A model generated the notes under the pieces. It did no database searches. It saw only the letters and a list, made by a program, of their open reading frames with translations, and had not been told where the DNA came from. The translations under genes were made by a program, and so were the position numbers. Of a stretch of 64,000 nucleotides of DNA, positions 8,683-17,669 are shown piece after piece. The first letter of the stretch is position 1. Every line of letters starts with the position of its first letter. Source of the DNA: Caldilineaceae bacterium (lineage in GTDB: Bacteria > Chloroflexota > Anaerolineae > Caldilineales > Caldilineaceae); NCBI GenBank assembly GCA_026708085.1, contig JAPOVP010000010.1, forward strand, positions 1-64,000, read 5' to 3'.

Positions 8683-10707
8683 ATGAAAGGTCTGAAGTCA
8701 ATCAAGACTGACGTAACGCGACGTGACTTCGTGCGTCTGTCAGCCATGGCTGGCGCCGGCACGGTCCTCGTCGCCTGCGGCGCAGGCGGAGCGCCCGCGG
8801 CCGAGGAGCCCATGGAAGAGGCCCCGGCCGAATCTGCTGCCGAAGCCGCCCCCGATTCGGGCTCGATGTACAACGAAGCCCCGCGACTCGCCGAGATGGT
8901 CGCCAACGGCGAACTGCCCCCCGTTGACGAACGCCTGCCCGCCACCCCGCTCGTCCTCGAAGGCCTCGACGGTGTCGGCAACTACGGCGGCCTCTGGCGC
9001 GCCGGCCGCCGCGGCCAGGCCGACCACTTCGCCATAAACCAGGTCATCATCCGCGGTGCCCTGTCGATCAACCAGGAGTTGACCATCAATCCCATGGTCG
9101 CCGAGTCCTGGTCCGTCAGCGACGATGCCACCGAATTTACCTTTAACCTGCGAGAAGGAATGAAGTGGTCGGACGGCGCACCGTTCACCTCGGCCGATGT
9201 CAGGTTCTGGTTCGACGAGGAGATGCACAACGAGGAACTGACACCGGTCTTCCCAGCATGGTTGACCAGCAACGTTGACGGCGTAAATGTGCCCGCCGAA
9301 CTCTCCACGCCCGATGACACGACAGTCATCTTCAAGTTCGCCAGCCCCAACGCGCTCTTCCACTACAGCGCTGGCATCCTTCTCTCATTCCCCGTCCGCT
9401 CAGCCGAATACATGAAGCAGTTCCACCCTGATCATACCGACGACCCGGCCGCGCTCGACCAGATGATCGCCGATGCCGACCTCGAACTGTGGACCGATCT
9501 CTATGTAGACAAGCGCAGCGGTCGCCACGAAAATCCCGAATCGCCGATGCTCTGGCCCTGGACTGTCGGAACCGATTTCACCGAGCCGCTCGTAACCGCC
9601 ACCCGCAACCCCTACTTCTGGTGCGTGGACACGGACGGCAACCAGCTCCCCTATATCGACGACCTCACCTTCCGCCAGTTCACCGACCCCGATGTCTACG
9701 CACTTTGGTGCATCAACGGCGAAATCGACTGCCAGTCCCGCCACGTGCGCAACACCGACATTACCGTTCTCAAAGAGAACGAAGAGGCCGGCGACTACAA
9801 GCTCCAGATCTGGCGCCGCACCGCCGTCTACGGCCTGCACCTCAACATGACCGCCAGGGAACCCCGCCTGCGTGAGCTATTCCAGGCGCGTGATTTCCGT
9901 ATCGCCTGCTCCATCGGCGTCGACCGCGACGCCATCAACGAGCTCGTCTTCGACGGCACCGCCACCAACATGCAGTACGGACCGCCCGTCGAATCACCTC
10001 TGTACGTCGAAGAGCTGAACAACGCTCACCTCGAATATGACCCCGACAGAGCCAACGCCCTCATCGACGGCCTCGGCTACACCGAGCGCGACGCAGACGG
10101 CTACCGCCTCTGGAAGGATGGCAGCGGCGAACGCATCCGCTGGACCATGTTGGGCGGTCCCACCGTCACCGACAACGACCAGATGCTCATCGATTTTCTC
10201 ACTGAAATGGGCTTTGAGATCAACTACCGCGGCGCTGAACGTGCCCTCGCCCAGGAGCTCGACCGTAACAACGACATCGAGGCCCGCACCACCTTCATGG
10301 ACCGCAACCTCATCCCCCTCGCCGATCCGGTAATCTGGATCAACCGCGCCAACACCGAGCGCCCCTGGGGCAACGCCTGGCAGATGTGGTCCGTCAACCC
10401 CGACAACCCCATCGGCGAGCCGCCCCCCGACGGCCACTGGCAGTGGGACCTCTGGCGCATCTGGGACGAGATCCGCGTCACCGCCGACGGCGATAAGCAG
10501 AACGAGCTGTTCAAAGAGATCCTCCGCATCTGGGGCAGAGAACTGCCCACCGTCGGTTACTTCGGTGAACTCCCCCGGCCGGTCGTCGTCCGCAACGGCT
10601 TCAAGGGCATCCACGCCGGCTACCCCTGGGACTGCTGCCGCGGCGTCTATGAGCACATCATCGACAACGCCACCTGGTACTGGGAAGATCCGGAAAACCA
10701 TATGTAA
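8683..10707 (+). CDS. ABC importer, family-5 solute-binding lipoprotein, Tat-type signal
   Basis: 674-residue binding protein. The N-terminus has a twin-arginine motif (TRRDFVRL, Arg13-Arg14) and then a lipobox VLVAC with Cys32, so it is predicted to be exported folded by Tat and lipidated. A Pro/Ala/Glu tether follows. Family features are NLREGMKWSDGAPFTSADV and RNPYFWCVDTDGNQLPYIDD. AAGGAG lies 7 bases before the ATG. The next gene encodes an equally long, closely similar protein, so this is a tandem duplication. The two differ mainly in scattered substitutions, including the region around residues 220-330, which could tune ligand choice. Confidence 0.93.
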   Translation: MKGLKSIKTDVTRRDFVRLSAMAGAGTVLVACGAGGAPAAEEPMEEAPAESAAEAAPDSGSMYNEAPRLAEMVANGELPPVDERLPATPLVLEGLDGVGNYGGLWRAGRRGQADHFAINQVIIRGALSINQELTINPMVAESWSVSDDATEFTFNLREGMKWSDGAPFTSADVRFWFDEEMHNEELTPVFPAWLTSNVDGVNVPAELSTPDDTTVIFKFASPNALFHYSAGILLSFPVRSAEYMKQFHPDHTDDPAALDQMIADADLELWTDLYVDKRSGRHENPESPMLWPWTVGTDFTEPLVTATRNPYFWCVDTDGNQLPYIDDLTFRQFTDPDVYALWCINGEIDCQSRHVRNTDITVLKENEEAGDYKLQIWRRTAVYGLHLNMTAREPRLRELFQARDFRIACSIGVDRDAINELVFDGTATNMQYGPPVESPLYVEELNNAHLEYDPDRANALIDGLGYTERDADGYRLWKDGSGERIRWTMLGGPTVTDNDQMLIDFLTEMGFEINYRGAERALAQELDRNNDIEARTTFMDRNLIPLADPVIWINRANTERPWGNAWQMWSVNPDNPIGEPPPDGHWQWDLWRIWDEIRVTADGDKQNELFKEILRIWGRELPTVGYFGELPRPVVVRNGFKGIHAGYPWDCCRGVYEHIIDNATWYWEDPENHM

Positions 10708-10723
10708 GCCGCACAGTGCAAAA

Positions 10724-10754
10724 AGGAGTGGGAAGAATCCCTTTTCCCGCTCCT
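10724..10754 (+). terminator. Stem-loop after second binding-protein gene
   Basis: An inverted repeat, AGGAGTGGGAA / TTCCCGCTCCT (one G-U pair), encloses a 9-base loop and starts 17 bases after the stop codon. Its sequence resembles the hairpin at 3528. Confidence 0.7.
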
Positions 10755-10791
10755 CATTCTAGCTTTCTTCCACAGACAAGGAGACAACCCT

Positions 10792-12816
10792 ATGAGGAGT
10801 CTTAAGATTCCAAAGACCGATGTGTCGCGACGCGACTTTATGCGCGTCTCAGCGATGGCGACGGCAGGCACCGTCCTCGTCGCCTGCGGCGCAGGTGGAG
10901 AACCCGCAGCCGAAGCCCCGATGGAAGAGGCGCCCGCCGCTGCCGAGGCCGCCCCCGCAGCCTCCGACTCCATGTACAACGAAGCACCGCGACTGGCCGA
11001 AATGGTCGCCAACGGCGAACTGCCGCCCGTTGATGAGCGCGTACCTGTCAACCCGCTCGTGCTCGAGGGGCTGGATGGCATCGGCAACTACGGCGGCCTC
11101 TGGCGCGCCGGCTTCCGCGGCCAGGCCGACCACTTCGCCCTCAATCAGGTCATCATCCGCGGCATCCTGTCGATTAACCAGGAACTCACCATCAACCCGA
11201 TGATTGCCGATTCCTGGTCGGTCAGCGACGATGCCACCGAATACGTTTTCAACCTGCGCGAAGGCATGAAGTGGTCCAGTGGCGAACCCTTCACAAGCGC
11301 CGACTTTGTCTTCTGGTTCGAGGAAGAGATGAAGAACGAGACGCTGACACCGGTCTTCCCCGGCTGGCTCACCAGCCCGGTCGACGGTGTAAACGTGCCT
11401 GTCGAGATGACGGCTCCCGACGACACGACCGTCATCTTCAAGTTCGCCGGGCCCAACGCCCTCTTCCACCTGGAAGGCGGTGTTGTCCTCAGTAGCCCCG
11501 TGCGCTCAGCTGCTTACATGAGTCAGTTCCACCCAGACCATACCGATGACCAGGCCGCGCTCGACCAGAAAATCGCCGACGCCGGCCTCGACAACTGGAC
11601 CGAACTTTACACCGACATGCGCAGCGGACGCCACGAAAACCCCGACTGCCCCATGCTCTATCCGTGGATTCTGCAAAGCGACTACACCGAAGAGATCGTC
11701 AACTGCACGCGCAACCCCTACTTCTGGGCAGTGGACACCGCCGGCAACCAGCTTCCCTACATTGACGACCTCGCCTTCCGCCTCTTCCAGGACTCCGACG
11801 TACATGCCCTGCGACTCGTGAACGGTGAGATCGACTGCCAGTCCCGCCACATCCGCAACACCGACCTCACCGTACTCAAGGAAAATGAGGAAAGTGGCGA
11901 CTACAAAATCCAGTTCTGGCGATGGACCGCCGTCTATGGTGTCCATTTCAACATGACCACCAACGACGACCGCCGCCGCGAACTCTTCCAGGAACGCGAC
12001 TTCCGCATCGCCGTCTCTCTCGGCTTCAACCGCGACGAAGTCAGGGAACTGATCTACGATGGGTTCGGAACCAATATGCAGTACGGACCCCCAGTCGAGT
12101 CTCCCGTGCATCACGCGAAGCTCAGCAACGCCTACCTCGACTACGACCCCGACGCCGCCAATGCGCTGCTCGACGGCCTCGGTTACACCGACAGGGACGG
12201 CGATGGCTACCGCCTCTGGAAAGATGGCAGCGGCGAACGCATCACCTGGACCATGTTGGGTGGCGCCGAAATCTCTGACCTCAGTCAGACGTTCATCGAT
12301 TACCTCGGTGACCTCGGTTTCGAAGTCAACTATCGCGGCGTCGACCGTTCCCTCAGCATCGAGCTTCACCAGTCCAACGACGTCGAATGTACTACGTCGT
12401 TCATGGATCGCAACCTTGTACCGTTGGCCGATCCCCAAGTCTGGGTCAAGCACCGCAATATTAACGACCGCCCCTGGTGCAATGCCTGGACCGCATGGAA
12501 ACTGGACCCATCCAATCCCATCGCCCAGGAGCCGCCGGCCGGCCACTGGATCTGGACCATCTGGGACCTGTGGGACCAGATCCGCGCCACACCCGGCGAG
12601 CAAGCGCAGGCCGACCTCTTCAAGCAGATTCTCGAAATCTGGTCCGAAGAGTTGCCTTCAGTCGGCTTCTTCGGCGAGCTGCCACGCCTCGTCATGGTCA
12701 AGAACGGCTTCAAAGGCATCCATGCCGGCAACCCCTGGGACTGCTGCCGCGGCGTCTACGAGCACATCATCGACAATGCCACATGGTATTGGGATGATCC
12801 GTCAATGCATATGTAA
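10792..12816 (+). CDS. ABC importer, family-5 solute-binding lipoprotein, tandem paralogue
   Basis: 674 residues, colinear and closely similar over its whole length to the preceding gene product. It has the same twin-arginine motif (SRRDFMRV, Arg13-Arg14) and lipobox VLVAC with Cys32. It keeps NLREGMKWSSGEPFTSADF and the C-terminal run GNPWDCCRGVYEHIIDNATW that both copies share. A strong AAGGAG precedes the ATG. Two binding proteins feeding one permease pair usually widens the ligand range; the ligands themselves are unknown. A third hairpin of the same kind follows the gene. Confidence 0.93.
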   Translation: MRSLKIPKTDVSRRDFMRVSAMATAGTVLVACGAGGEPAAEAPMEEAPAAAEAAPAASDSMYNEAPRLAEMVANGELPPVDERVPVNPLVLEGLDGIGNYGGLWRAGFRGQADHFALNQVIIRGILSINQELTINPMIADSWSVSDDATEYVFNLREGMKWSSGEPFTSADFVFWFEEEMKNETLTPVFPGWLTSPVDGVNVPVEMTAPDDTTVIFKFAGPNALFHLEGGVVLSSPVRSAAYMSQFHPDHTDDQAALDQKIADAGLDNWTELYTDMRSGRHENPDCPMLYPWILQSDYTEEIVNCTRNPYFWAVDTAGNQLPYIDDLAFRLFQDSDVHALRLVNGEIDCQSRHIRNTDLTVLKENEESGDYKIQFWRWTAVYGVHFNMTTNDDRRRELFQERDFRIAVSLGFNRDEVRELIYDGFGTNMQYGPPVESPVHHAKLSNAYLDYDPDAANALLDGLGYTDRDGDGYRLWKDGSGERITWTMLGGAEISDLSQTFIDYLGDLGFEVNYRGVDRSLSIELHQSNDVECTTSFMDRNLVPLADPQVWVKHRNINDRPWCNAWTAWKLDPSNPIAQEPPAGHWIWTIWDLWDQIRATPGEQAQADLFKQILEIWSEELPSVGFFGELPRLVMVKNGFKGIHAGNPWDCCRGVYEHIIDNATWYWDDPSMHM

Positions 12817-12837
12817 GGCAAAGCTTTGAAAAGATAA

Positions 12838-12871
12838 GAGTGAGGAGGGACGCACTTCTCTCTCCTCACTC
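12838..12871 (+). terminator. Stem-loop after third binding-protein gene
   Basis: GAGTGAGGAGGGA pairs with TCTCTCCTCACTC (one G-U pair) around an 8-base loop, 22 bases after the stop codon. It follows the same placement as the hairpins at 3528 and 10724. Confidence 0.7.
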
Positions 12872-12898
12872 CTCTCTACTCTCTCCTCGAGGTCCGTC

Positions 12899-13894
12899 AT
12901 GTTCTCATACATCCTCGGCCGCTTCGCCGTGATGATACCGACACTCTTCGTGATCTCGGTAGTCACCTTCATCATCATCCAGCTTCCGCCGGGCGATTAT
13001 CTGACTACCTACGCCGCGCAACTGCGCGAGCAGGGCGACGAGGTCGACGAGGTCCTGATGGCCAGACTGGAGCGGCGGTACGGCCTCGGCCAGCCCCAGC
13101 ATGTCCAGTATCTCAAATGGATTTCGGGCATCCTCCTGCGCGGCGACTGGGGTGAGTCGATGTTGTTCCAGAAACCTGTGGAAGACCTGATCTGGGACCG
13201 GCTCGGCCTCACCTTCATTCTCTCGTTTACAACCCTGCTTTTCGGCTGGCTCGTGTCAATCCCATTAGGGGTCTATTCGGCAACCCATCAATACTCGGTG
13301 ATCGACTATGTCGTCACCGCGCTCAATTTTATTGGCAAAGGGTTGCCGGAGTTCATGCTCGCCCTCGTAATCATGTGGCTCGTGACCAGCTATTCGGATA
13401 TGAGCGTCGGCGGCCTCTTCAGCCCCGAATATATGGACGCGCCCTGGACCATCGACCGGATCCTCGATCTCCTGGCCCATGTCTGGATCCCAATCGTGAT
13501 CCTGGCCGTCGGTAGCACCGCCAATGGCATCCGCATCACCCGCGCCAATCTGCTCGACGAGTTGAACAAACCCTATGTTGAAACCGCACGCGCCAAAGGT
13601 GTCAAAGAGACAAGACTGATCTGGAAGTACCCGACCCGCGTCGCCCTCAACCCCTTCTTCAGTACCGTGGGCTGGTCGCTGGCGGACCTGATTTCCGGCA
13701 CCACCATCGTGGCCATCGTGCTGAGTTTGCAGACGACAGGCCCCATGCTCTTTACAGCACTAATCAACCAGGATATGTTTCTGGCCGGCAGTTTCATCAT
13801 GATGCTTAGCGTACTTACGGTGATCGGCACACTGCTTTCCGACCTGCTGCTGGCATGGGTTGATCCTCGCATCCGACTGGAAGAGATTGCATAG
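12899..13894 (+). CDS. ABC importer permease, DppB/OppB type
   Basis: 331-residue membrane subunit, a paralogue of the protein encoded at 3595. It has the same N-terminal helix (VISVVTFIIIQLPPGDYLTT), the EAA loop VETARAKGVKETRLIWKYP, and the ending LLLAWVDPRIRLEE. About six hydrophobic segments are visible. It follows the duplicated binding proteins and precedes a DppC-type permease. GAGG 9 bases upstream is an acceptable ribosome site. Confidence 0.92.
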   Translation: MFSYILGRFAVMIPTLFVISVVTFIIIQLPPGDYLTTYAAQLREQGDEVDEVLMARLERRYGLGQPQHVQYLKWISGILLRGDWGESMLFQKPVEDLIWDRLGLTFILSFTTLLFGWLVSIPLGVYSATHQYSVIDYVVTALNFIGKGLPEFMLALVIMWLVTSYSDMSVGGLFSPEYMDAPWTIDRILDLLAHVWIPIVILAVGSTANGIRITRANLLDELNKPYVETARAKGVKETRLIWKYPTRVALNPFFSTVGWSLADLISGTTIVAIVLSLQTTGPMLFTALINQDMFLAGSFIMMLSVLTVIGTLLSDLLLAWVDPRIRLEEIA

Positions 13895-13988
13895 CAGTTT
13901 CATGCGCTGACTCTTCGTTTCTTGAAAGCGAGTGTCGAATGCCAAACATTTGGAAATCTGAGCGCTATCAAATGGACCCGAACAAACG

Positions 13989-15170
13989 ATGACGATCGAC
14001 GAACAAAGCCAAAATCTATATGAGGACGACCCTGAAGAGGAAGAACGCTACCTGGAAACACGGGAAGACGAGGCCAACATTGCAGTCGCCTCCTTCTGGC
14101 AGCTGATCTGGTGGCGTTATCGCCGTCATCGCGTGGCCGTCTTCAGCACTTTTGTTGTGATCGTCTTTTATCTGATCGCGGCGTTTAGTGAATTCGTCGC
14201 GCCATACGATCCCGATGCCAAGTTCGTCAAATACAAATTGCACCCGCCGACGCCGATTCATATCGTCGATGCCGACGGCAACTGGCGCATGCCCTTTATC
14301 TACCAGACTATTCGCGAACGGGATCCGGAGACCTTCCGCAATAACTACCACGAGGACACGGAGATTATCCATCCCATCCGCTTCTTCCCCAAAGGGGAAG
14401 AGTATAAATTATGGGGTGAAGTTACTGCGACCACCAAGCTCTTCGGCCTGGACGTGCCCCACGAAGAGCAGGGCTTCTTTCTGCTGGGCACCGACAGGCT
14501 AGGCCGCGATATGTTCTCCCGCGTCGCCTACGGTGCGCGCCTCTCCCTCTCCATCGGCCTCATCGGCGTTGTCATCAGTCTGGTCCTCGGCATCCTGCTC
14601 GGCGGCCTCTCAGGCTACTACGGCGGCACCGTCGACAATATTATCCAGCGCGTCATCGAGTTTCTGCGCTCGATCCCGTCTATTCCGCTCTGGATGGGCC
14701 TGAGCGCCGCCCTGCCGCCCGGGTGGCCGATTCTCTATGTCTATTTCAGCATTACCGTCATCCTCTCATTTATCGGTTGGACCGGCATGGCTCGCGTCGT
14801 GCGCGGCAAGTTCCTGCAGCTGCGTGAGGAGGAGTTCGTCATGGCGGCCCGTTTCTCCGGCAGCGGCGAACTGCGCATCATCCTACGCCACATGCTCCCC
14901 TCCTTCCTCAGCCACATCATCGCCACCATGACGCTGGCGATCCCTTCGATGATTCTCGCCGAAACAGCACTCAGCTTCCTCGGTCTCGGTCTGCGCCCGC
15001 CCGCCATCAGCTGGGGCGTCCTCCTGCAGGAGGCCCAGAACATCAGCGCCGTCGCCATCGCCCCCTGGACCATGGTCGCCCCCGCCCTCATGGTCGTCAT
15101 CGCCGTCACCGCCTTCAACTTCATGGGCGACGGCATGCGCGACGCCGCCGACCCCTACGCCAGCCTATAA
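13989..15170 (+). CDS. ABC importer permease, DppC/OppC type
   Basis: 393 residues, second permease of importer 2. An acidic N-terminal tail of about 45 residues (rich in Glu/Asp) precedes FWQLIWWRYRRHRVAVF and helix 1. The extracytoplasmic insert of about 110 residues is present, then the transport domain with the EAA loop VMAARFSGSGELRIILRHM and the terminus MGDGMRDAADPYASL. No ATPase gene follows. The next genes encode a cupin and an oxidoreductase, so this importer must borrow ATPases, most simply those at 5824-8069. Confidence 0.92.
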   Translation: MTIDEQSQNLYEDDPEEEERYLETREDEANIAVASFWQLIWWRYRRHRVAVFSTFVVIVFYLIAAFSEFVAPYDPDAKFVKYKLHPPTPIHIVDADGNWRMPFIYQTIRERDPETFRNNYHEDTEIIHPIRFFPKGEEYKLWGEVTATTKLFGLDVPHEEQGFFLLGTDRLGRDMFSRVAYGARLSLSIGLIGVVISLVLGILLGGLSGYYGGTVDNIIQRVIEFLRSIPSIPLWMGLSAALPPGWPILYVYFSITVILSFIGWTGMARVVRGKFLQLREEEFVMAARFSGSGELRIILRHMLPSFLSHIIATMTLAIPSMILAETALSFLGLGLRPPAISWGVLLQEAQNISAVAIAPWTMVAPALMVVIAVTAFNFMGDGMRDAADPYASL

Positions 15171-15214
15171 CCGACGCTATTGACTCTTCGGCTCGACCGG
15201 GTTTCGACCGCCGT

Positions 15215-15250
15215 CACTTAAAACTAAAAACTGACTACTAAAAACTGAGA
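15215..15250. repeat. AAAACT-rich intergenic word
   Basis: ACTAAAAACT and ACTGACTACT alternate between the permease stop and the cupin start. Similar ACTAAAAACTGAAAACT text lies directly after the stops of the genes ending at 29911 and 45479. Confidence 0.55.
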
Positions 15251-15255
15251 GTCCC

Positions 15256-15549
15256 ATGATCATCAAAGGCAGCGCCATCCCCGAACAGAACAACCGCAAG
15301 GGCTACGAGATCCGCGAAGTGCAGGACCAGATCGACCACTTCGCCGTCCGTATCACAACGCCCGCAAACCCATTCGAACCGGAGAAACACGGGGAGCGCC
15401 GCTTCTGGTACATCCTCGAGGGTGAGGCCACCGTCACCATCGACGGCGAGTGCACCACCGTCGGGCCCACCGACCTGATCCTCCTTGCCCCCTGGACCGA
15501 CCACAGCCTGCGCGCCGACAACTGTGTCCGCTGGATCTGCTTCGGATAA
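15256..15549 (+). CDS. Small cupin-domain protein
   Basis: 97 residues forming a single cupin barrel. The first motif reads PEKHGERRFWYILEGEA and the second GPTDLILLAPWTDHSLRA. The canonical HxH pair of motif 1 is reduced to one His (KHGE), so metal binding may be altered or lost. No Shine-Dalgarno precedes the ATG; the upstream spacer is the AAAACT repeat. It is followed after 52 bases by an oxidoreductase, suggesting a two- or three-gene sugar-metabolism set with the second cupin at 16876. The substrate is unknown. Confidence 0.8.
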   Translation: MIIKGSAIPEQNNRKGYEIREVQDQIDHFAVRITTPANPFEPEKHGERRFWYILEGEATVTIDGECTTVGPTDLILLAPWTDHSLRADNCVRWICFG

Positions 15550-15601
15550 CCTCGCCAACCCGGATCGCACATTCCCCACACCGACAAAGGAAAAGAAAAC
15601 G

Positions 15602-16804
15602 ATGCCACGCAAATTGAAGTTGGCCCTCATCGGTCTGGGCCGCCGCGGCCGCAGTTCTCACCTGCCGATCTATCCAAGAATGAACGATGTTTTCGAGTTC
15701 GTCGCTGTCTGCGATAAGGAAGAGGATGTCCTGCGCGAAGTCGCTGCTGAGTACGGCGTCAACGCCTACACCAGCGTCCGCGACCTGGTGGATGGTGAAG
15801 ATCTGGATATCGTCGACGTCGTCGTCCCCGGCGATGCCCACCATCCCATCTGCTGCTACCTCGCCGAGAACGGCATCAACATCATCGTCGAAACACCGGT
15901 CTCAACCACCCGCCCAATGACCGACATGATGATCGAAGCCGCCGAGCGTAACAACGTCAAACTCGAAGTGGCCGAAAACTACCACCGCGTGCCCTTGGCC
16001 CGCTTCCAAGCCAAGGTCATCGACTCCGGCATCATCGGCGAGGTCGGCCGCATCTACCGCATATTCCACGAAGGCGGCTACCACGGCATGAGCATGCTGC
16101 GCCTCCTCGCCGGCAGCCCCCCCAAGTCGATCCTCGGCATCACCCACGTGACCGACGTCGTGCCCATCATCGACCGCATGAAACGCCACCATTCCCAGGA
16201 AAACTGCACCACCAGCTTCCTGGAATTCGAAAACGGCGCCGCCGCCACCATGATCTACTCAAATGTCATCCACGCCCGCTCTCTGGGCCGCAAAATGGTC
16301 GGCATCTCCCAGATCGACGGCACCCGCGGCGCCATCGTCGAGGAAACCGTCTACTTCACCGACCCCGCTACCTACCAGGACGGCGCCAGCGCCGCCCCCT
16401 ACCAGCCGCAACGCTCCTTCATCGACGTCGATGGCCGCAATGTCCTTGAAAGTATCAGCCTGCAGCTGCCCGACCGGGAGATCGTCTGGGAGAACCCCTA
16501 CGCCCATCTCGGCATCGGCGAAAACAACGGCCGCGGCGTCGACATGGCCGACCAGTTCATGAGCATCGCCAACGCCGTCCTCCACGACATCGAACCCACC
16601 TACGGCGTGCAGGAAGCCCGCCTAGACCAGGAAATGACCCTGGCCGCCTCAGAATCCGCCCTCATGAACAAGCAGCCCCTGGCCTTCCCACTGCGCTCCC
16701 CCTCTAAAGCCGAGGAGCAGATCCAGGAGCGTTTCAAAGAAACATACGGCTACGACTACACCGACATCGAACCACTGCTCGATGTCTTCTACCCACGCCG
16801 CTAA
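15602..16804 (+). CDS. Gfo/Idh/MocA family oxidoreductase with ETP in place of EKP
   Basis: 400 residues. The N-terminal Rossmann fold shows LIGLGRRGRSSHLP (dinucleotide-binding glycine loop at residues 9-16), followed by the alpha/beta dimerisation domain. Members oxidise or reduce sugars, inositols and related alcohols with NAD(P). The usual catalytic Lys in the EKP motif is replaced: the corresponding text is NIIVETPVSTT. The active site may therefore work differently or be non-catalytic. The start at 15602 follows AAAGGAAAAG and removes a 39-residue non-homologous extension. Flanking cupins suggest a shared sugar-related pathway. Confidence 0.87.
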   Translation: MPRKLKLALIGLGRRGRSSHLPIYPRMNDVFEFVAVCDKEEDVLREVAAEYGVNAYTSVRDLVDGEDLDIVDVVVPGDAHHPICCYLAENGINIIVETPVSTTRPMTDMMIEAAERNNVKLEVAENYHRVPLARFQAKVIDSGIIGEVGRIYRIFHEGGYHGMSMLRLLAGSPPKSILGITHVTDVVPIIDRMKRHHSQENCTTSFLEFENGAAATMIYSNVIHARSLGRKMVGISQIDGTRGAIVEETVYFTDPATYQDGASAAPYQPQRSFIDVDGRNVLESISLQLPDREIVWENPYAHLGIGENNGRGVDMADQFMSIANAVLHDIEPTYGVQEARLDQEMTLAASESALMNKQPLAFPLRSPSKAEEQIQERFKETYGYDYTDIEPLLDVFYPRR

Positions 16805-16875
16805 ACACGAACTGGCGCAAAAGTACCAGCAAACAGCCGCAGCATGTAACCGGCTTTGCGGAAAGGATGTGAACT

Positions 16876-17190
16876 GTGCAGTTCCTGCATCTCGAAAAAA
16901 AGGGAATCTCCCGCTATCTTCTCGACGCCGACGTCGAAGGCGAGCCCTTGCGCGTCCACATCTCGGAGGTGGATGCCGGACAGCGCTCACATCCACCTCA
17001 CAAGCATGGAGGCTTTGAGGCCTTCTATATGATTGAAGGCGAGGGAACGCTGGAAATCGACGGCGAAAGCCATCCTCTGCGCGCCAACGAAGCAGTCGTC
17101 TTCGACCCGCACAAACTGCACGGCCTCATCAACACCAGCCAGGCGCCCATGCGCTACATGGTCATCATCCGCCCCGAAGAAGACGAGTGA
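16876..17190 (+). CDS. Cupin-domain protein with intact metal site
   Basis: 104 residues. The metal-binding motif is complete: HPPHKHGGFEAFYMIEGEG has the two His, the Glu and the terminal Gly, and the second motif EAVVFDPHKLHGL supplies the fourth ligand His. It is a typical small cupin of unknown substrate, such as an isomerase or sensor of small acids or sugars. The start is GTG, supported by GAAAGGA 9 bases upstream. It follows the oxidoreductase at a 71-base gap. Confidence 0.83.
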   Translation: MQFLHLEKKGISRYLLDADVEGEPLRVHISEVDAGQRSHPPHKHGGFEAFYMIEGEGTLEIDGESHPLRANEAVVFDPHKLHGLINTSQAPMRYMVIIRPEEDE

Positions 17191-17245
17191 TAGTGTCGTC
17201 GGTCTTTGGGCACTGCAGCGTCAGTCGGTGTAGAATCCAGGCACT

Positions 17246-17560
17246 ATGAGCGAAAAAGTGCGGCAACTGAATCTGCGAGTCCCCGAAAACATTGTTCAAG
17301 AACTGGATGAAATTGCCAGCAAGGAGCAAATCGATCGGACTGCGCTTGCGAGGAAAATGCTTTCGGAGGCGATTCAGCGGTGGAAAGCGGACGACGCAAT
17401 TGCAGCCTGCATACGTGGCGACATCACAAAGGCACGCGCCGCTGAACTGGCAAGTATGTCGGTTTACGATATCATGGATGAAGTGCGTCGTAGGGGCGTC
17501 CCGCCAAGCTACACTCTCGACGAACTGCGCCAGGACCTGAAACTATTGCGCCCATCTTAG
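17246..17560 (+). CDS. Ribbon-helix-helix / UPF0175-type putative antitoxin
   Basis: 104 residues in two parts. Residues 5-45 look like a ribbon-helix-helix DNA-binding segment (LNLRVPENIVQELDEIA). Residues 45-90 have the UPF0175 pattern of repeated helices: ITKARAAELASMSVYDIMDE and RRRGVPPSYTLDELRQDL. UPF0175 proteins are commonly antitoxins next to PIN-like toxins; no toxin gene adjoins it here. Base composition is visibly less GC-rich than the neighbouring transport genes, consistent with acquisition. It converges with the gene ending at 17666 across a shared terminator. Confidence 0.75.
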   Translation: MSEKVRQLNLRVPENIVQELDEIASKEQIDRTALARKMLSEAIQRWKADDAIAACIRGDITKARAAELASMSVYDIMDEVRRRGVPPSYTLDELRQDLKLLRPS

Positions 17561-17626
17561 AGCGAAATTGCCGGTCAATCTACCAAGGCGTAGGCACCGG
17601 CGCTTCAGCAGGAGCATGTGTAGAAA

Positions 17627-17669
17627 GTAAGACGCAAAGGATTATTCCTTTGCGTCTTTTTCGTCTTAC
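17627..17669. terminator. Bidirectional Rho-independent terminator
   Basis: A perfect 12-bp stem AGACGCAAAGGA / TCCTTTGCGTCT (17630-17641 and 17646-17657) has a 4-base loop TTAT and is followed by TTTTC. It serves the plus-strand gene ending at 17560. The outer GTAAGACG / CGTCTTAC also pair and touch the stop codon of the convergent minus-strand gene. Confidence 0.9.
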
